NCBI GenBank assembly: GCA_026692865.1
Contig: JAPLNI010000058.1
Coordinates: 124,001 to 188,000 of the forward strand
From: Planctomycetota bacterium
GTDB lineage: Bacteria > Planctomycetota > Planctomycetia > Pirellulales > Pirellulaceae
DNA length: 64,000 nucleotides
Direction: 5' to 3'
Positions within the stretch are counted from its first letter, which is position 1. The number at the start of each line of letters is the position of its first letter. The position numbers were made by a program, and so were the translations under genes. The notes under the pieces were generated by a model, which was not told where the DNA came from, did not search any database, and saw nothing but the letters and a program-made list of their open reading frames with translations. Below are positions 44,367 to 53,502 of the stretch, in pieces.

Positions 44367-47300
44367 GCACTCGATCGAACGACGAACGGTTTAAGCTTCC
44401 TGAATCCCTCCGGATTCAGTTGGATGCTTTGCGCAGTCATCTTGCTAGAGTGAATATTGGGCAAGCAACTTTCGTATCGCTTTCATGCGTTTTCGCTTCC
44501 GTGATCGCTCTTTTTGCCATCGACCGTTTCAGCGACACCGGAGCGTTGGTGCGCTTTGTCTTATTCGCAATTTCATTTGGCTCTCTGATTGCGATCCCGT
44601 ACATCTTCTTGAAATGGTATTGGACGACTCGGACAAGCTACCAACTTTCTCAGTGGTTACGTCAGCGAGACAGATCAATCGGTGATCGCCTCATGGGGGT
44701 CATCGAGCTCTCCGAAAGTAAAGGAGAACAAAGCCGATCACCCGAGCTAGTCGTTGCTGCGATGAACCAAGTTGCAAAAGCCACCGAGAAATCGGACCTC
44801 AATGCCTTGGTTTCGAAACATTATTATCATCATGTAAAAAAGCTCGCGATCGCGATTGCGTTTTGTCTCGGGGCTTTGACTTTGGCATTCCCTTCTGGAA
44901 TCGCCAATGCGATATTGCGAATGACAATGCCTTGGCGATCAATTCCTCGGTATACATTCACCTCGATCGATACGCTTCCTGTCCAGTTGGCTGTTCCATT
45001 CGGAGAACCGTTCACGATCGACGCGCGGCTCAAGGAAGCAGCAGGATGGATTCCGAAACTCGGCACCGCTGATGTATCGGAAAGCACCGAATCCTCGTCT
45101 GCAATTTCTTCGTATACCAATCAGATAGCCTCGTCGTTGCTTCACATGGCCGAAACGGGTGCTTATCGATTCGAATTCCCGGGAGAAACAACCAATAAAA
45201 CAATCGATTTTCAAATCGGAGACTTTCGGCATCGAATGGAAGTTATCCCGACTCATAGACCTGAAATCACCACCGTCGAAGCAAACGTGAAACTTCCGGA
45301 ATATTTAAAACAAACGAAAGACCAACTGACAATCGACGCAAGACGCGGATCAATAGATGTCCTGCAGGGTTCCAACGTTCGCTTCGTAGCCAACGCAAAC
45401 CGAACGATTGCAGAAAGCGAGCTTAAACAAGCTGATGCACCGAAGTCCGTCCCCGTTGCGATCGATAATACGATGATGACCTCGTCTTCAATTACGGTTG
45501 GCGCTGCTACGCAAAGTTTTGAGTGGACTTGGAAGGACACAAAAGGCTTCAGTGGGAAGAAGCCACTGTCGATCGAGTACGTCCCAACGGTCGACGGTCC
45601 ACCTCAGTCAATCCTTGGCGGTCTCGCATCCGAGCAAGTCCTACTAAACTCCGAACAGATTAATTTTTCAATCGAATCGATAGATGACTTTGGAGTCAAA
45701 AGCGTTGGAATCGAATGGGAAGCGTATGCTCCCAACGAGAACGGAAGCGACCCTGATGCAAAGTCGGGAGCGATGGTGCTGCATTCAGGCAGCCCTGAGG
45801 AGCCTGTTGTCAATGCAATCGCATCGATTCGTCCGCTAGACACATTCAAAGATGTAAGCTTCGAGTCCGGTGTTATCGAGTTAAAGGCATGGTCGTTGGA
45901 CTACTTTCCCGATCGCCCCAAATCTTATTCAGCACCGATAAAGCTGCTGGTTTTGACTCCCGAACAGCACTCGCAGTGGATCACAAGTCAGTTAGACCAA
46001 TGGCAACGGCTAGCTTTAGATGTCCGTGATCGTGAGCTACAGAACTTCGAAAAGAACAAAGCGTTGCACCAAAGCATCCGTGCAGGAAAAGTAGGAGGTG
46101 AGATATCCGAGGCACTAGCCAACCAATCGAAAGAAGAGACCGCAAACGCAAAGCGACTCGAGGGATTAGCGAAAACCGGCGAGAAGCTGCTTGCTGCGGC
46201 GGCTAAGAACGAGGCGATCGCGGTCGGACATCTTGAGCGATGGGCCGAAATTCAACAAGCCATTCAAAGTCTCTCAAAAAGCAAAATGCCCGAAGTCGCT
46301 AGCTTGCTTGAGAAGGCGTCTCAAGAAACCGAAAAGAAAGACTTTGCTCTGAATACGTCTGAATCGTCTCAATTGCCAGACTCTAAGAATGAAGATCCAG
46401 CAACAGATCCGCAAGAAAGCCCGGAAACGAAAGCTGCCCAAAGTCCCCCGAAGCTTTCGTTGCCTCAGACAACACTAACTGGCCCACCGTCGAACTCGAA
46501 GTCAGGTACCGAACCGGTCACAAGAGATAACCAACCCGCGACGACCGCAGAAGCTATTTCGGCTCAAGAAAAGCTGCTCGACGAATTTAATAAGCTTTCA
46601 GATGAGATGAATTCGATCCTCGGAAATTTGGAAGCGAGTACCTTCGTCAAGAGGTTGAAAGCAGCTTCGCGAGCACAAGACAAGATCGCCAATTCGCTCC
46701 GTGAAGGCCTTGCTGCTGGGTTTTCTTCCTCTATCGATCCGCAATCAGACGACAGTTCGGTTCGTCGAAAAGCAATCGAACTTAGTCTTGCGACTTCTGT
46801 AGATGGATCAAAAGAGAGTGCGGTAGAACTGACGAATATCGTCGATGACATGGACGCTTTTTTTGAGCGACGTCGTACAGGAAGTTTTCGGCTCGTGCTG
46901 AACGAGATCAAAGATACGAAAGCCGTTTCCGCTATAACTCAATTGGCGACTGATATACCGCTGGAACAAGGAATGTCAGTGGCACAGGCCGAGTATTGGT
47001 CGGACGCGATCGATCGATGGGCCGAGGAATTGGTAGATCCCGCGAATGAAGGGAGCTGCCCGGGTAGTAAGAACTCGGATAGCCTGCCTCCGTCGGTCGT
47101 TTTGGATGCATTGCGATTGCTCGAAGGACAAGTGAACCTGCGAGAACAAACACGCGTCGCCGATCAACGCTCCAAAGCAATCGACCAACTTGAACGACTC
47201 GAGGAAGGGGACCGCTTGGCCGTCGCGCAAGAGACTTTGGATGATAAGGCGAATGATATTCTGAATCGCATTAACGAACTGCCAGAATCAGCTACCAAAT

Positions 47301-47689
47301 TTGAAAAGGAGATTCGCATGTTCGAGCAAATCGACGGCTGGATGGTTGACTCGGCAAATCGCTTGCGCAAGGCAGATACTGGACGAGAGGAAATGGCGCT
47401 TCAAACTGAGATCATCGAGTCGCTGCTAAAGTCGAAACGCATCAACCCTAAGGGCGGAGGTGGCGGAAGTGGCGGCACGCCGGGAGGTGGCGGTCAAGGC
47501 GAAGCGGTCGACAGTGCGCTTGCTTTACTTGGAATCGGTACCAACTTCAAAGAAGTTCGTGAGACTAGGGAAGTCGAGCAATCTACGGGCGTCTCCGGGA
47601 ATGTCTTGCCAGAAGAGTACCGCAAAGGACTCGATAAGTACTTCGAACAAATCGAAAGGTCTCGTACCACTCAAGAGGGCAATCGATGA
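44363..47689 (+). CDS. Very large membrane-anchored coiled-coil protein
   Basis: An 1108-residue protein with two spans at about residues 35-85 and a third near 155-180, then a long extracytoplasmic region. The middle (about 200-530) looks beta-rich with PEITTVEANVKLPEYL; the rest is highly charged coiled coil, and NPKGGGGGSGGTPGGGG (about residue 1030) is a flexible Gly linker before the C-terminal helix. The three N-terminal spans and the order resemble DUF4175-type proteins that follow VWA genes. No enzyme motif was recognised. It overlaps both neighbours by four bases (ATGA), so translation is coupled. Confidence 0.8.
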   Translation: MSTRSNDERFKLPESLRIQLDALRSHLARVNIGQATFVSLSCVFASVIALFAIDRFSDTGALVRFVLFAISFGSLIAIPYIFLKWYWTTRTSYQLSQWLRQRDRSIGDRLMGVIELSESKGEQSRSPELVVAAMNQVAKATEKSDLNALVSKHYYHHVKKLAIAIAFCLGALTLAFPSGIANAILRMTMPWRSIPRYTFTSIDTLPVQLAVPFGEPFTIDARLKEAAGWIPKLGTADVSESTESSSAISSYTNQIASSLLHMAETGAYRFEFPGETTNKTIDFQIGDFRHRMEVIPTHRPEITTVEANVKLPEYLKQTKDQLTIDARRGSIDVLQGSNVRFVANANRTIAESELKQADAPKSVPVAIDNTMMTSSSITVGAATQSFEWTWKDTKGFSGKKPLSIEYVPTVDGPPQSILGGLASEQVLLNSEQINFSIESIDDFGVKSVGIEWEAYAPNENGSDPDAKSGAMVLHSGSPEEPVVNAIASIRPLDTFKDVSFESGVIELKAWSLDYFPDRPKSYSAPIKLLVLTPEQHSQWITSQLDQWQRLALDVRDRELQNFEKNKALHQSIRAGKVGGEISEALANQSKEETANAKRLEGLAKTGEKLLAAAAKNEAIAVGHLERWAEIQQAIQSLSKSKMPEVASLLEKASQETEKKDFALNTSESSQLPDSKNEDPATDPQESPETKAAQSPPKLSLPQTTLTGPPSNSKSGTEPVTRDNQPATTAEAISAQEKLLDEFNKLSDEMNSILGNLEASTFVKRLKAASRAQDKIANSLREGLAAGFSSSIDPQSDDSSVRRKAIELSLATSVDGSKESAVELTNIVDDMDAFFERRRTGSFRLVLNEIKDTKAVSAITQLATDIPLEQGMSVAQAEYWSDAIDRWAEELVDPANEGSCPGSKNSDSLPPSVVLDALRLLEGQVNLREQTRVADQRSKAIDQLERLEEGDRLAVAQETLDDKANDILNRINELPESATKFEKEIRMFEQIDGWMVDSANRLRKADTGREEMALQTEIIESLLKSKRINPKGGGGGSGGTPGGGGQGEAVDSALALLGIGTNFKEVRETREVEQSTGVSGNVLPEEYRKGLDKYFEQIERSRTTQEGNR

Positions 47690-48600
47690 TGCTATCTTGC
47701 AGTTTTTGTCTATCGATGCGTTGCGGCAGGTTACTGACCCAATCGCGATTGATTGTCGCATGGATCTGGCTAGCTACGATTGGCTCGTCGTACCCTATTT
47801 CTAGAGCTTCCGAAGAACCATCGGAGAAATCCAGTTTAGTGACGAGCGAGCCGTTGTTGCCTGTCACAAAGTCAGATAGCCTAGACAAAGGAATTCCGAA
47901 GCCTGAAAAAGTTAACTCAGTTTCGGCAAGCGAGGAAGCCATATCGACAACGGCACCAGCTATGGTCATGCCAGCCACTCCGCTCGAACGTTGGTTGCAT
48001 CTTGAAAAGGCTTTTGTACGACGAATCGTATCGCTTTCCGATTCTCAGGAAACGTTGCTCGCTTCAGTGACGGCAGAAAAAGCCAATGCACGGAAGGCAC
48101 CTAGCGGGATGCGTGCTCCAATAGATATTTCGCGAGATAAAGCCAAATTGAAAGACGACATTCGACAACTTTTGTCAGATGGTTCTCCTCGAACACTTGA
48201 CTATCGAATGGCTGTTCGCAATCTTGAGTCTGCAATTGCAAAAGTGTTAACCGAAGAACAATTGGATACCTACCAAACAGAAAAGACCGCTCGGGAACAG
48301 TTCGCTCGAGACGCAGGTGCGTTAGGCGTCACGTTACTTATTGATAGCAAGTTGAAACTATCGCTAAATCAGATTGAGATCCTGAGAAACGACCTTGCAA
48401 CGTGGGGCGGAATCACCACGATTCCGATTGAAGCTTACGAGGCATCTGATTCATTCCTTCCAGGACTCAAAGATTCACTTGTTTTGAAGCACCTCACACC
48501 GACGCAATTCAATATGTATGTAGGCTTTCGGCATGTAGCAATCGAAAGCGAATCATCAACCCAGAATCCCCTTTTCGATCCGGTCTTAATAACAAAATGA
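47686..48600 (+). CDS. Exported helical protein of the envelope operon, first paralogue
   Basis: A 304-residue protein with an N-terminal hydrophobic segment (LIVAWIWLATIGSSYPISRA at about residues 21-40). The mature part is predicted helical with repeating LT-E-Q-type motifs: VLTEEQLDTYQTEKTAREQF, LSLNQIEILRNDL and HLTPTQFNMYVGFRHV. The next gene shows the same motif order, so the two appear to be diverged duplicates. No known enzyme family was recognised; the motif is reminiscent of Spy/CpxP-like periplasmic helical proteins but no homology is claimed. It overlaps the preceding gene by four bases. Confidence 0.78.
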   Translation: MMLSCSFCLSMRCGRLLTQSRLIVAWIWLATIGSSYPISRASEEPSEKSSLVTSEPLLPVTKSDSLDKGIPKPEKVNSVSASEEAISTTAPAMVMPATPLERWLHLEKAFVRRIVSLSDSQETLLASVTAEKANARKAPSGMRAPIDISRDKAKLKDDIRQLLSDGSPRTLDYRMAVRNLESAIAKVLTEEQLDTYQTEKTAREQFARDAGALGVTLLIDSKLKLSLNQIEILRNDLATWGGITTIPIEAYEASDSFLPGLKDSLVLKHLTPTQFNMYVGFRHVAIESESSTQNPLFDPVLITK

Positions 48601-48643
48601 CTTTATGAACCGATAAAGCAATTCAAGTTACAATAAAACAATC

Positions 48644-49666
48644 GTGTTAATCAAACTAGCTATCCCACAACTCCACCCGAACGATCAGTCGGCCTATTGC
48701 GGTCCGCATTGGACCTATGTGATGCTCACAGGCGGGATTGTGTGCCTACTTGTGCAACCGATATTAGGTCAAGAACCTTTGAAGCACCAATCTCCCGCAA
48801 TCGAACGACCGCCCGTTTCTGCTAAAGGCGAGATTAAGGGGGCAAATGAAGTTGTCTTTGAGGCTGCGGTTCCGCTTGATCCGCGTCGAGACAATTGGCT
48901 GCGATCGGAGTTGCTCTCCGGACGTTCTGAAGCATGGGCAAGATTACAAGCGGACCGCTCCCTCACACAGATCGTTTCCGAATTGCAAACACAGTGTAAA
49001 CTCACCAGCGACCAATCAACCAAACTTTTGCTCGCAGGTCGCGGCGATATTGCGAAGTATTTTCGAGATATCGACGACGTTTATAGCGAATTAAAACCAT
49101 TTGCAAGTGAAGAGATCGCAAATAGGAAAGACCTCGCGATTTTTCTTTCCAAACCTGAGATCCAGGCGAAGTTGATTCCGTTTAAGAATCGCTGGAGAAG
49201 CGGTTTGCACGGAGCAGGTTCGCTTTACCAAGGGGTTGTAATGCAAACGCTAACTCCCGAGCAAATCAAAAGCATCGCTTCGCAATCGCAACAGCGAGAT
49301 CAGTTACGCTTAAAGCAAAAGATGATGTCGTTCGTTGTCAACGTGGAAAAGTCCATGCCGCTTACCTCTGAGCAACGAAGCAAATTGCTCCAAAAACTTC
49401 ATTCGTATCACGCAAAAAGAAACGAGCCCATTACGAAGGATGAGCAACAGGCACAAGACAAATTAGCGGACCTGTTTGCAGTACAAGAACCGAGTCGTTT
49501 GAAAGAGGATGACTACCGACTTGCACCGATGATTGCCGCGATGAAGCTTAAGCAAAATGACTTAGAGGAATTCCTTGACCCTGAGCAAGTCAAAACGATG
49601 ATCGCCCTACAACGTCACTGGCGATTAAATGTTCCGCTGTTGAACTCCATCGAGGAATCGAAATAA
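48644..49666 (+). CDS. Exported helical protein of the envelope operon, second paralogue
   Basis: Up to 340 residues from a GTG at 48644; an ATG at 48722 would give 314. The signal-like segment YVMLTGGIVCLLVQPILGQ (about 25-43) is kept in either case. The mature part repeats the pattern of the previous gene: TLTPEQIKSIASQSQQRDQL, PLTSEQRSKLLQKL and LDPEQVKTMIALQRHW. It begins 43 bases after the previous gene, with a weak ribosome site, and ends four bases before the cyclase-fold gene. Function unknown; a periplasmic partner of the large membrane proteins is the simplest inference. Confidence 0.72.
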   Translation: MLIKLAIPQLHPNDQSAYCGPHWTYVMLTGGIVCLLVQPILGQEPLKHQSPAIERPPVSAKGEIKGANEVVFEAAVPLDPRRDNWLRSELLSGRSEAWARLQADRSLTQIVSELQTQCKLTSDQSTKLLLAGRGDIAKYFRDIDDVYSELKPFASEEIANRKDLAIFLSKPEIQAKLIPFKNRWRSGLHGAGSLYQGVVMQTLTPEQIKSIASQSQQRDQLRLKQKMMSFVVNVEKSMPLTSEQRSKLLQKLHSYHAKRNEPITKDEQQAQDKLADLFAVQEPSRLKEDDYRLAPMIAAMKLKQNDLEEFLDPEQVKTMIALQRHWRLNVPLLNSIEESK

Positions 49667-49670
49667 CGAC

Positions 49671-50771
49671 ATGAAGATTCTCGGCTCGATGCTTTTGTAT
49701 TCGTTATCAATTGTTCAGGTTTGTGAGTTTGCGCACAAATGTAATGCACAACAGGGACAGAACGAAGTGAGATCGAATGCATCCGTTTCTTTAGGCGGGG
49801 ATCTGGCAACCAACGAGTCGGTACCGCGAGAGATACGCGCGATGTATGAAAGCGGGCTTCAGTTTTTGCAGAAGACTCAGAACGATAACGGATCTTGGAG
49901 CGGTGGTGAGGTCGGCCCAGGGACGACCGGGCTCGCTGTTTTAGCGTTGCTTGCATCTGGCGAAGATCCAAACTACGGGCCTTATACGGTTTCCATTCGC
50001 AAAGCTCTTCAAAGCATCTTGCGTTCCCAAGATGTTCGAACAGGTTATCTTGGACCAAGTATGTATCATCACGGATTTGCAACTCTCGCACTAGCAGAAG
50101 CGTACGGGAGTGTTGACGAGTCACAGTTGTTCATCGGAGAAGACACTACTAAACGCATTGCCATTCGAAGCCTGGGTGAATCGCTAGAACTTGCTGTGCG
50201 CTGTGCAGTGACCTCTCAAAAGAAGAACCCACTGCATGCTTGGCGATATTCTCCAGACGCAAAGGACGCCGATACTTCCGTCAGCGGGGCTGTTTTGATG
50301 GGGCTGTTGGCCGCTCGCAATGCAGGAATCGAAGTCCCAGATTCGTCGATCGATCAAGCGATCGCTTACTTTGTTAGCATGAGCAGTAACTCAGGAGCGG
50401 TTGGTTACACGAGCAGCTTAGAGGGTTTTGGAGATTCGATGGCACGATCTTCTATTGCGACTCTCGTTTTTTGTATTGCCAAGCGGCGCGACGTTGCAAC
50501 CTATACTGCAAGCTTAAACAAAGTATCTTCCGATCTTGAATCAATCGATACTCAATGGCCTGAATACACACGGTACTATCGAGCACAAGCCCTCTTTCAA
50601 GGTGATGTTGCCACATGGGAAAAATGGAACCGCATCTTGGTTCGAAGACTGAAAGAAATCCAAGCGACTGATGGCTCTTTCAAAGGAAGCATGGGCGTCG
50701 CGAACGATACGTCGATGGCACTGCTTGCGCTGGCCTTGAATTTTAAACTCCTACCGATCTACGAGCGTTAG
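49671..50771 (+). CDS. Exported cyclase/prenyltransferase-fold (alpha/alpha barrel) protein
   Basis: A 366-residue protein with a signal-like start (MKILGSMLLYSLSIVQVCEF). ESGLQFLQKTQNDNGSWSGG is the QW-type repeat of squalene-hopene cyclases and prenyltransferase beta subunits, and further repeats follow (GPGTTGLAVLALLASG, YHHGFATLALAEAYG, KEIQATDGSFKGSMG, VANDTSMALLALAL). The DxDD catalytic motif of cyclases is not seen, so it is probably a binding protein with the alpha/alpha-toroid fold rather than a cyclase. It sits four bases after and five bases before its operon neighbours. Confidence 0.85.
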   Translation: MKILGSMLLYSLSIVQVCEFAHKCNAQQGQNEVRSNASVSLGGDLATNESVPREIRAMYESGLQFLQKTQNDNGSWSGGEVGPGTTGLAVLALLASGEDPNYGPYTVSIRKALQSILRSQDVRTGYLGPSMYHHGFATLALAEAYGSVDESQLFIGEDTTKRIAIRSLGESLELAVRCAVTSQKKNPLHAWRYSPDAKDADTSVSGAVLMGLLAARNAGIEVPDSSIDQAIAYFVSMSSNSGAVGYTSSLEGFGDSMARSSIATLVFCIAKRRDVATYTASLNKVSSDLESIDTQWPEYTRYYRAQALFQGDVATWEKWNRILVRRLKEIQATDGSFKGSMGVANDTSMALLALALNFKLLPIYER

Positions 50772-50776
50772 ACTTC

Positions 50777-53452
50777 ATGTTGATTGATTTTTTTCCCTTT
50801 CAGCATGAGCGCATCAAGCGATTTCTTTTGCTGGTGATCTTCGGTTGCTTGGTCTATTCTACGACCGAAACTCAAGGTTCTGATTTGGGATCGAACTCGC
50901 AAGTAACAGGTGTTGTTCGCTTCAATGAACGCGAAAGTATCGCCGGTAAGCTGTGGGGATTTCATACCGGTGAGACTTTGCTCTGGGCGTGCCCTGATTT
51001 CCTAGAGCCGCTTTACATTAATATCAACAATATTCAGCAACTCACTAATCGTTCGGAGAAGTTTAAAACGTTTCGCCATCCACCCGGTGCTGTACGAGTC
51101 GATATGGTCGATGGTGATATCGCGTTTGGTAAATTAGTCCGAACAGAAGCCAACTCACTTACTATTGAGTCGATTAGTCTTGGCACGATCGAGATTCCAT
51201 CTGCACGATGGCGTCAGTACGCTACTGTTGAAGACGCTGGATCGGTCGATTCGCGGCCAGTGACGAGAATACTCGATGAGATGGTCGATACCACTCAACT
51301 TCCGATAGGTTGGGAATTTGTTCGCGATGGTTTTTCGACAATGCAGCGGTCAGCAACGCTTCGCAAAGATTTCAATCTTGCGGGAAGATTTCGAGTCGAT
51401 GTTAGAGTCGCTTGGAATGGCAAGCCTAGCTTTGATATTGCCATGGGAATTGATCCCAATGAGCCTTCTGCGTCAACCGCAGTCCACTTGGAAGTTTGGG
51501 ACGGGATTTTAGTCCTTGCAAAGCAGGAAGATGGAAAAGCAGATACTGCCGCAGTACGCGATCTGTCGGAATTGGATTCTAGGATTGAGCTTGTCATTTT
51601 TCATGACAGCTCCACCGGCATAACCATAGCCCAGGATACTCAAGGCGTAGAGCTTGCGAGGATCAAGCTCCCCTCTGCAAGGTCGCGACGGTGTTCGGGC
51701 ATCCAAATAGTCAATCATGGTGAAAGCCTACGAATAGAATCATTGCGTTCCAGTCGCTGGCCTGAGGACGATCTGAGTACTGATAAGCCTCGCCAGGACA
51801 GGAATTCAGAAATTGTACGAAACGAATTCGTATCGCGTGCCTCTTCTGAAATTGATTCGAACAATTCGAGACCCTTGGCAGAAATGATCTCTATTGAAAC
51901 GATTGATGGCAGCAGGTTGACGGGGAATTTCCAGATCTACAATGCAGCTGATTTGTCGGTGTCGTTCTTGGCCAACAGAATTGCTCAACCGATACAACTT
52001 AAAGTCGAGGATATTTATCGCGTCTATAGAAAAGACTACTCAAGCGGGAGTAAGGGTAGTTTACGACTCGGTACAGATAACGTCCTACTCGACGTCGACA
52101 GCGCACCTTTTCGACGTTCTCAAGATCGTGAGCTTTTCAAAGTTAGTTCTGTTTATTTTAAAAGACCTGCAACGCTAGCCTCCGGGGCGAACGGGGACCT
52201 GCGAGATCTAAGTTTGGAATCCAAGTTGGAGAAAGCAAGATTGAAAACTATTGGCAAGCCGACTTCAGTTCGAAGAGCGAGTGCAGTAGACAATCAAGCA
52301 ACCGATTTCAGAATTCCGTTTGCGATTGTTCTTCATACGGGCGAAACGCTTCATGCAGATATCGAAAGTATTAACGAAGAGGAGCTCCGTTTTTCATCGA
52401 AAATCACAGATGGTTCACTACTGAAGCGTGAGGAATTGCGATCGGTTTTCCTTCATCCTCGATTGCATCCATTACCCATAGATGCAAACAAGATGGAGCG
52501 ATTGCTAACAATTCCACGCAACCAATCAGACAACGCTCCCGAGAATATTTTAATCACCACCAGTGGCGATTACATACGAGGCACAGTCAGTCGACTCAGC
52601 GACAAGACATTAGATTTTTCCGTAAAGGACAAAACGCTTCGGATTCCGCGTCGAAGTGTATCTGCAATTGTTTGGCCTCGTGAAGCCCCGAACGATATCG
52701 ACGAGCCCCCAAAAACTCCGGGTGATGTAAAACTCATAAACAACCAAGTCGCAGTGGATTTTATCGCGGAAAACTCTTCTGAAGCAGGATTGTTGACATT
52801 AGCGATCGACGTTGTTGAGAACAACGTAATGACTGGCAGAAATCCTCTGCTTGGTGAAGTCCAATTCTCAGTCAAAGACATTACATCGATTTCCTTTGGG
52901 ACCAACTCGATGAAGAACCAAAAGCAATCGAAGAATCCGTGGCTGTTCAACATGGCGAAATCGCCATCGACTTGGAAACAGAATGGCGATGGAAGTGAAG
53001 CGAATAGTAGTGTTGGTGATAGCTCGCCGTTGGTTGGCGTTCAAGCACCACCATTTCGTCTCAATGATCTCGTTGGCGAATCGATTCGTCTGGATCAATA
53101 TCGCGGAAAGGTGGTGGTTCTGGATTTCTGGGCTAGTTGGTGTGGCCCGTGCATGGAATCGCTCCCTGAAGTTTCTAGAATAGCGAAATCCTTCGACGAT
53201 CGATGTCAGTGGCTGGGGATCAATCTTCAGGAGTCGCAGGAGCAAGCCGCGAAAGTTGCTAGCCGACTTGGGATCGAAAGCTCGATACTCTTGGATAGCG
53301 ACGGAAAAGTTGCATCGCTGTACGACGCTTCAGCGATACCGCTCGTAATTGTGATCGCTCCCGATGGAATTGTGCAACGAGTTTTTATGGGTATGCAAAC
53401 TTCACGCTTGGAATCGCTGCGGTCAGCAATCGAAGCGAGCCTGGTAGATTAG
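50777..53452 (+). CDS. Large exported protein ending in a TlpA-type thioredoxin domain
   Basis: An 891-residue protein with an N-terminal hydrophobic segment (FLLLVIFGCLVYSTTET at about 15-31). The body contains several SH3-like or LamG-like beta modules (for example VRVDMVDGDIAFGKLVRTE, FRVDVRVAWNGKPSFDIAMG and IETIDGSRLTGNFQIYN). The last 145 residues are a TlpA/ResA-like thioredoxin: VGVQAPPFRLNDLVGESIRL, active site DFWASWCGPCMESLPEVSR with both Cys, and cis-Pro region ASAIPLVIVIAPDG. It should carry out thiol-disulfide exchange in the periplasm. A thioredoxin domain joined to such a long extracytoplasmic partner is distinctive. It is the last gene of the operon. Confidence 0.87.
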   Translation: MLIDFFPFQHERIKRFLLLVIFGCLVYSTTETQGSDLGSNSQVTGVVRFNERESIAGKLWGFHTGETLLWACPDFLEPLYININNIQQLTNRSEKFKTFRHPPGAVRVDMVDGDIAFGKLVRTEANSLTIESISLGTIEIPSARWRQYATVEDAGSVDSRPVTRILDEMVDTTQLPIGWEFVRDGFSTMQRSATLRKDFNLAGRFRVDVRVAWNGKPSFDIAMGIDPNEPSASTAVHLEVWDGILVLAKQEDGKADTAAVRDLSELDSRIELVIFHDSSTGITIAQDTQGVELARIKLPSARSRRCSGIQIVNHGESLRIESLRSSRWPEDDLSTDKPRQDRNSEIVRNEFVSRASSEIDSNNSRPLAEMISIETIDGSRLTGNFQIYNAADLSVSFLANRIAQPIQLKVEDIYRVYRKDYSSGSKGSLRLGTDNVLLDVDSAPFRRSQDRELFKVSSVYFKRPATLASGANGDLRDLSLESKLEKARLKTIGKPTSVRRASAVDNQATDFRIPFAIVLHTGETLHADIESINEEELRFSSKITDGSLLKREELRSVFLHPRLHPLPIDANKMERLLTIPRNQSDNAPENILITTSGDYIRGTVSRLSDKTLDFSVKDKTLRIPRRSVSAIVWPREAPNDIDEPPKTPGDVKLINNQVAVDFIAENSSEAGLLTLAIDVVENNVMTGRNPLLGEVQFSVKDITSISFGTNSMKNQKQSKNPWLFNMAKSPSTWKQNGDGSEANSSVGDSSPLVGVQAPPFRLNDLVGESIRLDQYRGKVVVLDFWASWCGPCMESLPEVSRIAKSFDDRCQWLGINLQESQEQAAKVASRLGIESSILLDSDGKVASLYDASAIPLVIVIAPDGIVQRVFMGMQTSRLESLRSAIEASLVD

Positions 53453-53502
53453 GTTGTTTGTCTCGCAATCGCACCGTGGAGTGGTTGCTCAACGATTAAC
53501 TT

